In this document: piece after piece, positions 35,576 through 44,574 of the stretch
Layout: every line of letters begins with the position of its first letter
Numbering within the stretch: position 1 is the first letter of the stretch
Assembly: GCF_900590885.1 (NCBI RefSeq)
Contig: NZ_UUON01000001.1
Location: 930,001 to 994,000, forward strand
Direction: 5' to 3'
Source: Pseudomonas viridiflava
Lineage (GTDB): Bacteria > Pseudomonadota > Gammaproteobacteria > Pseudomonadales > Pseudomonadaceae
Length of the DNA: 64,000 nt
The notes under the pieces: model-generated
What the model was told of the DNA's origin: nothing
Database searches by the model: none
Seen by the model: only the letters and a program-made list of their open reading frames with translations
Position numbers and translations under genes: made by a program

Positions 35576-35982
35576 GAAATGCGAACCGGCCCGGCCTTCC
35601 TCCGATGAGTGTTCCAGTGTCAGCGGAGTATGTGGAGTCAGCCGATAGAGACGATTGCCTGATCAAGGGGATTTATTGCCTATTTCAACAGAACTCGTAA
35701 AACAGGCTTGCATGTGACAAATTGTTTCTGGTTTAGGCAGTGCTCAAACTGATCAAGAACCGATGATGCCGTGAGCCTGACCGGCAATCGTCGTTGCGAT
35801 GCCAGCAACAGTCTTTTGTCATCAAGTATATTGATAGCCCCCTAACGAAACCCCCATTCTAGAGGGCTAACTCGCCGCTTATATCATTCCGAATGATAGT
35901 TACCTTTGCTTCATTCGATTCGTGACATAGCACCTCGCCGCGCATGATCCGCCCATCTCAAATACATTGGCGGATGCACCTC
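35576..35982. promoter_or_regulatory. 407-base intergenic region with two LysR-type ATC-N9-GAT boxes before mexE
   Basis: There is no gene here. ATCAAGTATATTGAT (35821-35835) and ATCATTCCGAATGAT (35883-35897) both fit ATC-N9-GAT, the LysR/nod-box core described for MexT at mexEF-oprN. They are 62 bases apart, about six helical turns. The second lies inside a 17-base palindrome, TATCATTCCGAATGATA. A GC-rich hairpin (35836-35868, AGCCCCCTA with TAGAGGGCT) lies between them. The left part should hold the xdhC promoter on the minus strand; I see no clear -35/-10 there. Confidence 0.6.
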
Positions 35983-37224
35983 ATGGAACAGTCACTCAAA
36001 CATTTGCGCTTCCCCCTGGCGATTCTGGCCGTGGTGGTGATGAGCGCGTGCAGCAAAGCCCCGGAACAAGCGGCCGCCATGCCGGCTGCAAAAGTCAGCG
36101 TGGCCAAGGTGCTGGAGCAACCGGTCAACGAGTGGGACGAGTTCACCGGGCGCCTCGAAGCACCGGAAACCGTACAGATCCGTCCACGGGTTTCTGGCCA
36201 GATTGACCAAGTCGCTTTCACCGAAGGCGCTTTGGTCAAGAAAGGCGACCTGCTGTTCCAGATCGATCCGCGTCCGTTCCAGGCCGAAGTGCGCCGCCTT
36301 GAAGCCCAGCTGGCACAAACCAAAGCCGCCGCCACCCGCAGCGATAACGAAGCCCAACGTGGCGACCGTCTGCGCCAGAGCAATGCGATCTCCGCCGAAC
36401 TGGCCGACTCGCGCACCACCGCCGCCCAGGAAGCCCGCGCGGCTGTTGCCGGGATCCAGGCGCAGTTGGACCTGGCCAAACTGAACCTGAGCTTCACCCG
36501 CGTGACCTCGCCGATCAGCGGCCGCGTCAGCCGTGCCGAGATCACCGCCGGCAACCTGGTCACCGCCGACACCACCGCGCTGACCAGCGTGGTCTCCACC
36601 GACAAGGTCTACGCCTACTTCGACGCCGATGAACGCGTGTTCCTCAAGTACACCGAGCTGGCCCGCCAGGGCCGTCGTGGCGCGACCACCCCGGTGTACC
36701 TGGGCCTGTCGAATGAAACCGGCAATCCGCATTTGGGCCAGATGAACTTCGTCGACAACCAGGTCAACCCGGCCACCGGCACCATCCGTGGCCGCGCCGT
36801 GTTCGACAACAGCAAGGGCGAATACACCCCTGGCCTGTATGCACGCCTCAAGCTGGTGGGCAGCGGTACCTACTCCGCCGTGCTGATCAACGACGAAGCC
36901 GTGGGCACCGACCTGGGCAAGAAGTTCGTGCTGGTGATGGACGGCGACAAGCCGGCATATCGCTCGGTGGAACTGGGGCCGAAGATCGAAGGTTTGCGCA
37001 TCGTGCGCAGCGGCCTGAACAAAGACGACACCATTATCGTCAAGGGCCTGCAGCGCGTGCGTCCGGGTTCGCCGGTCGCCCCGGAAACCATCCCGATGGC
37101 CAGCAAGGAAACCCTCGCCGCCTTGGCCCAACAACGACAAGCGCTTGAAGCCAGCAACCTGGAGCAAGTGGCGCCGGACAAAACCGCGCCCAAGCTCGCA
37201 GCCGCTGCCGCTCCACGCGGTTAA
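35983..37224 (+). CDS. mexE: MexE, periplasmic adaptor of the MexEF-OprN efflux pump
   Basis: 413 residues. The start matches MexE (MEQS...), and a lipoprotein signal ends at Cys23 (VVMSAC). Barrel-sandwich and beta-barrel parts follow: NEWDEFTGRLEAPETVQIRP, GALVKKGDLLFQIDPRPF, a coiled-coil hairpin rich in Ala/Gln/Glu at about 95-165, and TPGLYARLKL. It joins MexF to OprN in the periplasm. In-frame ATGs up to 13 codons upstream exist, but ATG 35983 is chosen by homology. Known P. aeruginosa substrates of the pump include chloramphenicol, quinolones and HHQ-type signals. Activation by MexT is inferred from the upstream boxes. Confidence 0.93.
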   Translation: MEQSLKHLRFPLAILAVVVMSACSKAPEQAAAMPAAKVSVAKVLEQPVNEWDEFTGRLEAPETVQIRPRVSGQIDQVAFTEGALVKKGDLLFQIDPRPFQAEVRRLEAQLAQTKAAATRSDNEAQRGDRLRQSNAISAELADSRTTAAQEARAAVAGIQAQLDLAKLNLSFTRVTSPISGRVSRAEITAGNLVTADTTALTSVVSTDKVYAYFDADERVFLKYTELARQGRRGATTPVYLGLSNETGNPHLGQMNFVDNQVNPATGTIRGRAVFDNSKGEYTPGLYARLKLVGSGTYSAVLINDEAVGTDLGKKFVLVMDGDKPAYRSVELGPKIEGLRIVRSGLNKDDTIIVKGLQRVRPGSPVAPETIPMASKETLAALAQQRQALEASNLEQVAPDKTAPKLAAAAAPRG

Positions 37225-37239
37225 GGGATACGACTCAAG

Positions 37240-40200
37240 ATGAATTTCTCCAAGTTCTTTATTTCGCGGCCGATCTTCGCAGCGGTGCTGTCGCTGTTGA
37301 TCCTGATCGCCGGCGCGATCTCGCTGTTCCAACTGCCGATCAGCGAATACCCGGAAGTGGTACCGCCGACCGTGGTGGTGCGCGCCAACTTCCCGGGCGC
37401 CAACCCTAAAGTCATCGGTGAAACCGTGGCCGCTCCGCTGGAGCAAGCCATCACCGGCGTCGAGAACATGCTGTACATGTCCTCGCAGTCGACCGCCGAC
37501 GGCAAGCTGACCCTGACCATCACCTTCGCCCTGGGCACCGACCTGGACAACGCGCAGGTGCAGGTGCAGAACCGTGTGACCCGGACTCAGCCGAAACTGC
37601 CTGAAGAAGTGACGCGTATCGGTATCACCGTGGACAAGGCCTCCCCCGACCTGACCATGGTGGTGCACGTCACCTCGCCGGACCAGCGCTACAACATGCT
37701 CTACCTGTCCAACTACGCGATCCTCAATATCAAGGATGAGTTGGCACGCCTTGGCGGCGTCGGCGATGTGCAGCTGTTCGGCATGGGCGACTACTCCCTG
37801 CGGGTGTGGCTGGACCCGAACAAGACCGCCTCGCGCAACCTGACCGCCACCGATGTGGTCACCGCGATTCGCGAACAGAACCGCCAGGTGGCGGCCGGTG
37901 CCCTGGGTGCGCAACCTGCGCCTAACGACACCAGCTTCCAGCTGTCGGTGAACACTCAGGGCCGTCTGGTCACTGAGGAAGAGTTCGAAAACATCGTGAT
38001 TCGCGCCGGTGCCAACGGCGAGATCACGCGCCTCAAGGACATCGCACGGGTCGAGCTGGGCTCCAGCCAATACGCCCTGCGCTCGTTGATCGATAACCAG
38101 CCGGCCGTTGCAATTCCGATCTTCCAGCGCCCGGGCTCCAACGCCATCGACATCTCCAACGAAGTGCGCGCCAAGATGGCGGAGCTGAAAAAGAGCTTCC
38201 CGGAAGGCATGGATTATCGTATCGCCTATGACCCGACGGTGTTCGTGCGCGGCTCCATCGAGGCGGTGGTACACACCCTGTTCGAAGCACTGATTCTGGT
38301 GGTGCTGGTGGTGATCCTGTTCCTGCAAACCTGGCGCGCCTCGATCATTCCATTGGTGGCGGTGCCGGTATCGTTGATCGGTACGTTTGCGGTGATGCAC
38401 CTGTTCGGCTTCTCGCTCAATGCGCTGTCGCTGTTCGGGCTGGTGCTGGCGATTGGTATCGTGGTCGACGACGCCATCGTGGTGGTGGAGAACGTCGAAC
38501 GAAACATCGAGCTGGGGCTGGAGCCCTTCCCTGCCACAGAAAAAGCCATGAGCGAAGTGACCGGCCCGATCATCGCGACCGCGCTGGTGCTGTGCGCGGT
38601 GTTTATTCCTGCAGCCTTCATCAGCGGCTTGACCGGGCAGTTCTACAAACAGTTCGCCTTGACCATTGCGATCTCGACGGTGATCTCGGCGTTCAACTCG
38701 CTGACCTTGTCGCCAGCGTTGGCCGCCGTGTTGCTAAAAGGCCACAACGCGCCGAAGGATCGCTTCTCCAAGTTTCTCGACAAAATCTTCGGCGGCTGGT
38801 TGTTCCGTCCGTTCAACCGCTTCTTCGAGAAAGCCAGCCATGGTTACGTCGGCACCGTGCGCCGCGTGATTCGCGGCAGCGGGATCGCGCTGTTCCTGTA
38901 CGCCGGCCTGATGGTGCTGACCTGGTTCGGTTTTGCCCACACCCCGACCGGTTTCGTACCGGCCCAGGACAAGCAATACCTGGTGGCCTTCGCTCAACTG
39001 CCGGACGCCGCGAGCCTGGACCGCACCGAAGACGTGATCAAGCGCATGTCCGACATCGCCTTGAAGCAACCGGGCGTGGAAAGCGCGATTGCCTTCCCGG
39101 GCCTGTCGATCAACGGTTTCACCAACAGCCCGAACAACGGCATCGTGTTTGTGACCTTGAAGCCGTTCGATGAGCGTAAAGACCCGAGCATGTCCGCCGG
39201 CGCGATTGCCGGGGCACTGAACGGCAAGTACGCCAGCATCGAAGAGGCCTACATGGCGATCTTCCCGCCGCCGCCGGTACAGGGCCTGGGTACGATCGGC
39301 GGGTTCCGCCTGCAAGTCGAAGACCGTGGCAACCTGGGTTATGACGAGCTGTACAAAGAAGTGCAGAACATCATCACCAAGAGCCGTGGCGTGCCGGAGC
39401 TGTTCGGCCTGTTCACCAGCTATACGGTCAACGTGCCTCAGGTCGATGCTGCCATCGACCGTGAAAAGGCCAAGACCCACGGCGTGGCGATCAGCGACAT
39501 CTTCGACACCCTGCAGATCTACCTGGGCTCGTTGTATGCCAACGACTTCAACCGCTTCGGCCGGACCTACCAGGTCAACGTGCAGGCTGAACAACAGTTC
39601 CGCCAGGACGAAGACCAGATCGGCCAGCTGAAAGTGCGCAACAACAAAGGCGAGATGATCCCGCTGGCGACCTTTATCAAGGTCAGCGACACCTCGGGCC
39701 CGGACCGCGTGATGCACTACAACGGTTTCATCACCGCTGAAATCAACGGCAACGCCGCACCGGGCTACAGCTCCGGCCAGGCCCAGGCCGCGATTGAAAA
39801 ACTGTTGAAGGATGAACTGCCCAACGGCATGACCTACGAGTGGACCGACCTGACCTATCAGCAAATCCTCTCGGGCAACACCGCACTGTTCGTGTTCCCG
39901 CTCTGCGTACTGCTGGCGTTCCTGGTACTGGCCGCTCAATACGAAAGCTGGAGCCTGCCACTGGCGGTGATCCTGATCGTACCGATGACGCTGCTGTCGG
40001 CCATCACCGGGGTGATTATCTCCGGTGGCGACAACAACATCTTTACCCAGATCGGCCTGATCGTATTGGTAGGCCTGGCGTGCAAGAACGCGATTCTGAT
40101 CGTCGAATTTGCCAAGGATAAACAGCAGGAAGGTCTCGATCCGCTGGCTGCGGTACTCGAAGCCTGCCGCCTGCGTCTGCGGCCGATCCTGATGACCTCG

Positions 40201-40419
40201 TTCGCCTTCATCATGGGTGTGGTGCCACTGGTGTTGTCCAGCGGTGCCGGTGCCGAGATGCGCCATGCCATGGGCGTGGCGGTGTTCTCCGGGATGATCG
40301 GTGTGACCTTCTTCGGGCTGTTGCTGACGCCAGTGTTCTACGTACTGATCCGTCGCTATGTGGAGCGCCAAGAGGCGCGCAAAGCGGCCAAGGCCTTGAA
40401 GCTGGAGACACAGCAATGA
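37240..40419 (+). CDS. mexF: MexF, RND multidrug efflux transporter
   Basis: 1059 residues, the normal HAE1-RND length, starting MNFSKFFISRPIFAAVLSLL. There are twelve transmembrane helices and two large periplasmic loops. The proton-relay acidic pair is in GIVVDDAIVVVENVERN on helix 4, and Lys in VGLACKNAILIVEFAKD on helix 10. It sits 15 bases after mexE, behind AAGGG, and overlaps oprN by ATGA. It takes up drugs from periplasm and membrane and drives them through OprN using the proton gradient. No defect seen. Confidence 0.95.
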   Translation: MNFSKFFISRPIFAAVLSLLILIAGAISLFQLPISEYPEVVPPTVVVRANFPGANPKVIGETVAAPLEQAITGVENMLYMSSQSTADGKLTLTITFALGTDLDNAQVQVQNRVTRTQPKLPEEVTRIGITVDKASPDLTMVVHVTSPDQRYNMLYLSNYAILNIKDELARLGGVGDVQLFGMGDYSLRVWLDPNKTASRNLTATDVVTAIREQNRQVAAGALGAQPAPNDTSFQLSVNTQGRLVTEEEFENIVIRAGANGEITRLKDIARVELGSSQYALRSLIDNQPAVAIPIFQRPGSNAIDISNEVRAKMAELKKSFPEGMDYRIAYDPTVFVRGSIEAVVHTLFEALILVVLVVILFLQTWRASIIPLVAVPVSLIGTFAVMHLFGFSLNALSLFGLVLAIGIVVDDAIVVVENVERNIELGLEPFPATEKAMSEVTGPIIATALVLCAVFIPAAFISGLTGQFYKQFALTIAISTVISAFNSLTLSPALAAVLLKGHNAPKDRFSKFLDKIFGGWLFRPFNRFFEKASHGYVGTVRRVIRGSGIALFLYAGLMVLTWFGFAHTPTGFVPAQDKQYLVAFAQLPDAASLDRTEDVIKRMSDIALKQPGVESAIAFPGLSINGFTNSPNNGIVFVTLKPFDERKDPSMSAGAIAGALNGKYASIEEAYMAIFPPPPVQGLGTIGGFRLQVEDRGNLGYDELYKEVQNIITKSRGVPELFGLFTSYTVNVPQVDAAIDREKAKTHGVAISDIFDTLQIYLGSLYANDFNRFGRTYQVNVQAEQQFRQDEDQIGQLKVRNNKGEMIPLATFIKVSDTSGPDRVMHYNGFITAEINGNAAPGYSSGQAQAAIEKLLKDELPNGMTYEWTDLTYQQILSGNTALFVFPLCVLLAFLVLAAQYESWSLPLAVILIVPMTLLSAITGVIISGGDNNIFTQIGLIVLVGLACKNAILIVEFAKDKQQEGLDPLAAVLEACRLRLRPILMTSFAFIMGVVPLVLSSGAGAEMRHAMGVAVFSGMIGVTFFGLLLTPVFYVLIRRYVERQEARKAAKALKLETQQ

Positions 40420-41831
40420 GCGTGAAAGTCTTTCTGCCGAGCTTGCTGGTACTGGCGCTGAGCGCCTGCGCCGTGGGCCCGGACTACAAAACCCAGAACC
40501 TGGAGGCGGCCAATATCACGGCCGCCGCCGACACCAAGAGCTACGACCACGCCAAGTACGAAGGCATCTGGTGGCAACAGTTCGACGACCCGACCCTGGA
40601 CCAGCTGGTCACCCAGTCGTTGGACGGTAACCGCGACCTGCGCGTAGCGTTTGCCCGCCTGCGCGCGGCACGGGCGATCCGCGATGATGCGGCCAACGAC
40701 ATCATGCCGGTGGTCACCAGCCGGGTCAGCAGCGACGTGGGCAAAGGCCAGATCCCGGGCCAGACCACCAAGCGCGTCAACAGCGAGCGCTACGACCTGG
40801 GGCTGGACATGGCCTGGGAAGTCGACTTGTTCGGACGTATCCGCCGCAACCTGGAAGCCAGCGACGCTGACCAACAGGTCGCCGAAGCCGACCTGTACCA
40901 ACTGCAAGTCACCATGATTGCCGAGTTGGTGGATGCCTACGGTCAACTGCGCGGCGCCCAGTTGCGCGAACGCATTGCCCTGGACAACCTGAAGAACCAG
41001 CAGGAATCGCGCACCATCACCGTCAGCCTGCGCGATGCCGGCGTGGGTGACCAACTGGATGTGGAGCGCGCCGACGCACGCCTCGCGGCGGTGGAAGCCA
41101 GCGTGCCGCAACTGCAAGCCGAACAAGTGCGCGAGCGGAACCGCATCGCCACCCTGCTCGGCCAGCGCCCCGACAAGCTGACCGTGGACCTGAGCCCCAA
41201 AGACCTGCCGGCGATTGCCAAGGCGCTGCCGATCGGTGACCCGGGCCAACTGCTGCAACGTCGCCCGGACATCCTCAGCGCCGAACGCAAGCTGGCCGCC
41301 GCCACCGCGCGGATCGGCGTGGCCAAGGCCGACCTGTTCCCACGGGTCAGCCTCAGCGGCTTCCTCGGCTTCACCGCCGGGCGCGGCTCGCAGATCGGTT
41401 CGGCTGCCGCCAATGCCTGGTCCCTGGGCCCAAGCATCACTTGGGCCGCATTCGACCTGGGCAGCGTGCGTGCACGTTTGCGCGGCGCCAATGCCGAGGC
41501 CGACGGCGCCCTGGCCACCTACGAGCAGCAAGTGTTGCTGGCCCTGGAAGAATCGGAAAACGCCTTCAGCGATTACGGCAAGCGCCAGCAGCGCCTGGTG
41601 TCGCTGATCCGTCAAAGTGAATCCAGCCGCTCCGCTGCCGACCTCGCGGCGATCCGCTACCGCGAAGGCACCGTGGACTTCCTGGTACTGCTCGACGCGC
41701 AACGTGAACGCCTGGCCGCCGAAGACTCCCAGGCCCAGGCCGAAGTGGACCTGTATCGCGGCATCGTCGCGATCTACAAGGCATTGGGTGGTGGCTGGCA
41801 GCCGGATACGGTGGTGGCTAGCGCCAAGTGA
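40416..41831 (+). CDS. oprN: OprN, outer-membrane efflux channel
   Basis: 471 residues, TolC/NodT-type factor. The lipobox LALSAC places lipidated Cys at 18. Two repeated outer-membrane efflux domains follow (GLDMAWEVDLFGRIRRNLEA; ISWxxFDLG-like SITWAAFDLGSVRARLRGAN), with long coiled-coil helices. It forms the trimeric outer-membrane tunnel for MexEF. Its start overlaps the mexF stop by ATGA. A strong terminator follows 42 bases after the stop, closing the operon. Confidence 0.94.
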   Translation: MSVKVFLPSLLVLALSACAVGPDYKTQNLEAANITAAADTKSYDHAKYEGIWWQQFDDPTLDQLVTQSLDGNRDLRVAFARLRAARAIRDDAANDIMPVVTSRVSSDVGKGQIPGQTTKRVNSERYDLGLDMAWEVDLFGRIRRNLEASDADQQVAEADLYQLQVTMIAELVDAYGQLRGAQLRERIALDNLKNQQESRTITVSLRDAGVGDQLDVERADARLAAVEASVPQLQAEQVRERNRIATLLGQRPDKLTVDLSPKDLPAIAKALPIGDPGQLLQRRPDILSAERKLAAATARIGVAKADLFPRVSLSGFLGFTAGRGSQIGSAAANAWSLGPSITWAAFDLGSVRARLRGANAEADGALATYEQQVLLALEESENAFSDYGKRQQRLVSLIRQSESSRSAADLAAIRYREGTVDFLVLLDAQRERLAAEDSQAQAEVDLYRGIVAIYKALGGGWQPDTVVASAK

Positions 41832-41873
41832 TTTAAAGAGCTCCTTTGGTTGGTCGCATCCAGCCAATTTTTT

Positions 41874-41907
41874 GCCCCGTGGTCCATTCGGTCACGGGGC
41901 TTTTTTT
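41874..41907 (+). terminator. intrinsic terminator of mexEF-oprN
   Basis: GCCCCGTG and CACGGGGC form an eight-pair stem around an 11-base loop, followed directly by seven T (41901-41907). This is a textbook rho-independent terminator on the plus strand. Confidence 0.92.
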
Positions 41908-41909
41908 GG

Positions 41910-42299
41910 TTAGTGGCGTAGCCATTCATACACAGTGTCGGCGGTTGCAACCGTTAGAAGAAACATGCCGCTAAACATCATGCTCCGAAGCAAATATTTA
42001 AGACCGCGGGGGAAGTCCTGCACTTGCTGGCGGTCCAAGACACCACGCTTTATGTTCCACCCTGGCATTGTAACGGCAGCCATGACTGCGCAAAGTCGAA
42101 TCACTTTCCCTCGTAACGAATCGCCCCAGAACCTTTTGCTAAAGGTGACAAGGTTGCATTTGTCTAAATAGCCCTCCATTTCATCCAGGCGTTTACAGAC
42201 CATAAAAAAGCCAAGCAGGTTGATGATAAGCAGCAGAATCATGCCACCTGCCGCCAACCAAAACTTCAGAGGCTGGTTGAATAAGTAGTCAATATTCAT
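41910..42299 (-). CDS. small inner-membrane protein, candidate immunity protein
   Basis: 129 residues from ATG 42299. Hydrophobic helices are seen at about 12-36 (FWLAAGGMILLLIINLLGFFMV), a weaker one at 66-84, and 103-123 (SMMFSGMFLLTVATADTV), with a basic central loop. I do not recognise a family. Its start overlaps the end of the upstream glycine-zipper gene by 11 bases, with AGGTGAG eight bases before the ATG inside that gene, so translation is probably coupled. A small multi-helix membrane protein directly after a pore-toxin-like gene is the usual arrangement for immunity to pore-forming effectors. This is inference only. Confidence 0.6.
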   Translation of the reverse strand: MNIDYLFNQPLKFWLAAGGMILLLIINLLGFFMVCKRLDEMEGYLDKCNLVTFSKRFWGDSLRGKVIRLCAVMAAVTMPGWNIKRGVLDRQQVQDFPRGLKYLLRSMMFSGMFLLTVATADTVYEWLRH

Positions 42300-43236
42300 A
42301 CAGTTTCTCACCTAAATACTCACCGAGTTCCCCCCCTTTACTCCCCCCTATCGCGCCCGCAGTTACACCCCCGATCAACAAGCAACTTAATGACGCCGGC
42401 CCGGTCGTAGGGCCCAATACGGTGAAACATAATGCAGTGGCTAAAGCCCCGCCTCCAATCCCCCCCAAAATTCCGCCGCCCAGTTTGCCCACTTCCACAT
42501 ACTTCGCCTTCTCACACCGCTCCTCCCTCCCCGTCGAACACGCCTCCTTGATCTCCAACGCAGTGGACGCCGTGTTCAAAGCAATCCCCAACGGCGTACC
42601 CGCCTTGAGCACTTTTGCCGTTCTGGCAATGCGCGAAATCCGCTCGGCATACCGGCTGATCTCTCCACTCTGCAGATAACTCTTGGTAGAGATCCCCAGC
42701 ATCTTCTTGATTGAGCCTTCATTGCGCAGGCCGGTGCCATAACGGGCAAAGCCGCGCATCTGCGCTTCCAGTCGGCTGAACAGGACTTGGCGGCGCGCCA
42801 GGAACTCATCTCGCGCAGCACCGCCGCCTCGGCGCAGAGACTGTTTGTGCAACGCTTCAACTTCTTCCAGGGTCTTGACGATGTCCGTCAGGTGGCGATT
42901 CCACGCATCTCCCGCCGTCCCGATCCCGAGCGAGGTATAGCCCAGCAGTTTCTGCAGCAGGTCATAGTTGTGCAACGCAAAGTCGGTACCGCCCTCAGCC
43001 ATCACACTGTGACGAATGCTCCAGGCCGCCTGATTCAAGCGTTTTTCTTGCGGCGTACACATCGCCGCCGTCGGGTCGCCGATAATCACCAGTTGGCCGG
43101 GTAACACCACGACATTGCGGATGTGGTTATTCAGGATGTCGAACTTTTCGGCTGCTGACTTGCTCAAGTCCAGGCGGGCCTTGAGTTCGGTTGAGGTTTG
43201 CAGACGGTCATTGATAAATGCATATGGCTGGGCCAT
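42289..43236 (-). CDS. LysM-like plus glycine-zipper protein, candidate pore-forming toxin
   Basis: 315 residues without a signal peptide. The N-terminal part (about 15-57) has a LysM-like ending, FDILNNH..NVVVLPGQLVIIGD. A charged helical middle (about 85-210) follows. A glycine-rich hydrophobic C-terminus (250-305) contains GGGILGGIGGGALATAL and GGVTAGAIGGSKGGELGEYL, a glycine zipper able to insert in membranes. Cys233, 241, 270 and 285 could pair. AAGGA is eight bases before the ATG. The order toxin then overlapping membrane protein resembles type VI effector/immunity pairs such as Tse4/Tsi4, but there is no secretion gene or VgrG/PAAR nearby. It could also be a phage-type or housekeeping membrane protein. 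Confidence 0.6.
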   Translation of the reverse strand: MAQPYAFINDRLQTSTELKARLDLSKSAAEKFDILNNHIRNVVVLPGQLVIIGDPTAAMCTPQEKRLNQAAWSIRHSVMAEGGTDFALHNYDLLQKLLGYTSLGIGTAGDAWNRHLTDIVKTLEEVEALHKQSLRRGGGAARDEFLARRQVLFSRLEAQMRGFARYGTGLRNEGSIKKMLGISTKSYLQSGEISRYAERISRIARTAKVLKAGTPLGIALNTASTALEIKEACSTGREERCEKAKYVEVGKLGGGILGGIGGGALATALCFTVLGPTTGPASLSCLLIGGVTAGAIGGSKGGELGEYLGEKLYEY

Positions 43237-43387
43237 GCATTCGGTCCTTGTCGAATGGAATTGGCCGCAAAATTTAAGGACGGCGATGCCGGGTTGTCGT
43301 GGGTTTTCCGGCTGGATTTACGTGGCTTTTTTAACTTTGGGAAAAGGGCTACTCAGTAAACTCCAGCATCTGTCAGGCGCTCACCGA

Positions 43388-44407
43388 TCAGGCGGTCTCC
43401 TCATTGAGAATCAGGCTGCGATAGTGCCCAGGATTCGACCCGCTCCATTTACGAAACGCCTTGTAGAACGAGCTGGTGTCAGCGAAGCCCAATCGCTCGG
43501 CTATCTGCGCAAAGCTGATCTGCGCGTCAGCCAGCCACACAATCGCCAGCTCCTTGCGCACGCTGTCCTTGAGGCCCTGATAGGTCTGGCCCTCTTCCGC
43601 CAGGCGGCGGCGCAGGGTGGACGCGGAGATGCACAGGCTGGCGGCCAAACCCTCGGTTTCCGGCCAGGTGTCTGGCGGCAGCTGGCGCAGGTCGTGCTTG
43701 ATGCGCGTGGCCAGGCTGTCGGGGTCGCGGTATTTCACCAGGATATTGGCCGGCGCATGGGCGAGGAAACGCTTGAGTTCCTCCGGGCTGCGCTTGATCG
43801 GCAGGTCGAGGCAGTCGGCGGAAAAGATCATGCGGGTGCGTGGCCGATCGAAACGCAGGTTGTCGGAAAACATCACCCGGTAATCATCATAGAAGTCCGG
43901 CTGCGGGCACCGCAGCTCGATGGCCAGGATCGGAATCCGCCGCCCCGCCAGCCAGCAGGCCACGCCATGGACAATCATCCAGTAGGTGAAATAGGTGAAC
44001 GCACGCTTGGCTTCCACATCGGGCTCGACCAGCACGATTTCTGCCAGGCTTTGCTGGCGCACCAACTGCGCAGGCAATTGCTCAAGCATCAACGAGAGAA
44101 ACCCCAGGCCAGTATCCAGCCCAGCCGCCAGGCTCGGTTGCGCCAGCGCGGCACGGCACAGAAACGCCAGGCTGCCGGACTTGAGCTTGCGCGGGTCCAT
44201 GCCAAAGAACTCATCGTCCGTGCGCCTGGCGAGCAGGCGCCACAGGCGTGCGTAGACTGTGGCCGAAACCCGTGCAGCGGGTTGCGTCAACAGCGCCGGG
44301 GCGATGCCGACTTTATCGAGCACCTCGGCGCTGGCCGCTCCAGACGCGCAGCTCTGCAACAGGGCTTCACGCACAAGGTGGATGGAAATGGTGTCTTTTT
44401 CCGACAT
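43388..44407 (-). CDS. AraC-family regulator (Arabinose_bd/OruR-like)
   Basis: 339 residues. A long N-terminal ligand domain (about 20-220; FLCRAALAQPSLAAGLDTGL) precedes the C-terminal AraC DNA-binding domain (GLAASLCISASTLRRRLAEE, SFAQIAERLGFADTSSFYKA, FRKWSGSNPGHYR). This matches the OruR/ArgR-like and Arabinose_bd group, which often controls amino acid or lipid catabolism. ATG 44407 is used; the frame extends eight codons further. It is divergent from the iron-uptake operon, but the Fur box lies nearer efeU, so a shared role is not implied. Confidence 0.88.
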   Translation of the reverse strand: MSEKDTISIHLVREALLQSCASGAASAEVLDKVGIAPALLTQPAARVSATVYARLWRLLARRTDDEFFGMDPRKLKSGSLAFLCRAALAQPSLAAGLDTGLGFLSLMLEQLPAQLVRQQSLAEIVLVEPDVEAKRAFTYFTYWMIVHGVACWLAGRRIPILAIELRCPQPDFYDDYRVMFSDNLRFDRPRTRMIFSADCLDLPIKRSPEELKRFLAHAPANILVKYRDPDSLATRIKHDLRQLPPDTWPETEGLAASLCISASTLRRRLAEEGQTYQGLKDSVRKELAIVWLADAQISFAQIAERLGFADTSSFYKAFRKWSGSNPGHYRSLILNEETA

Positions 44408-44509
44408 GGTCAGTGGGGCAATCCGGTGCACACTAGATGGCGTGCATCATAAGGGCGGTTGCGCTTCGCCACCACCGTTCAGCCCGTGTTCAGCAAACGT
44501 CAATATTCC

Positions 44510-44538
44510 TTGTTTAGTAATGAGTATCATTATGTTAC
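44510..44538 (+). promoter_or_regulatory. efeUOB promoter with Fur box in the spacer
   Basis: AGTAATGAGTATCATTATG (44516-44534) matches 14 of 19 positions of the Fur consensus GATAATGATAATCATTATC. It fills the 17-base spacer between TTGTTT (44510-44515) and TGTTAC (44533-44538). Iron-loaded Fur should block polymerase directly. The efeU ATG is 36 bases downstream. Confidence 0.75.
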
Positions 44539-44574
44539 AACTTAGCATCCTATCTAGTTGTGATTCGGTGCCGA

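Noticed and set aside
35992..38400. 802-codon minus-strand frame across mexE and mexF
   Set aside because: Antisense of two strongly conserved genes; composition is typical of shadow frames.
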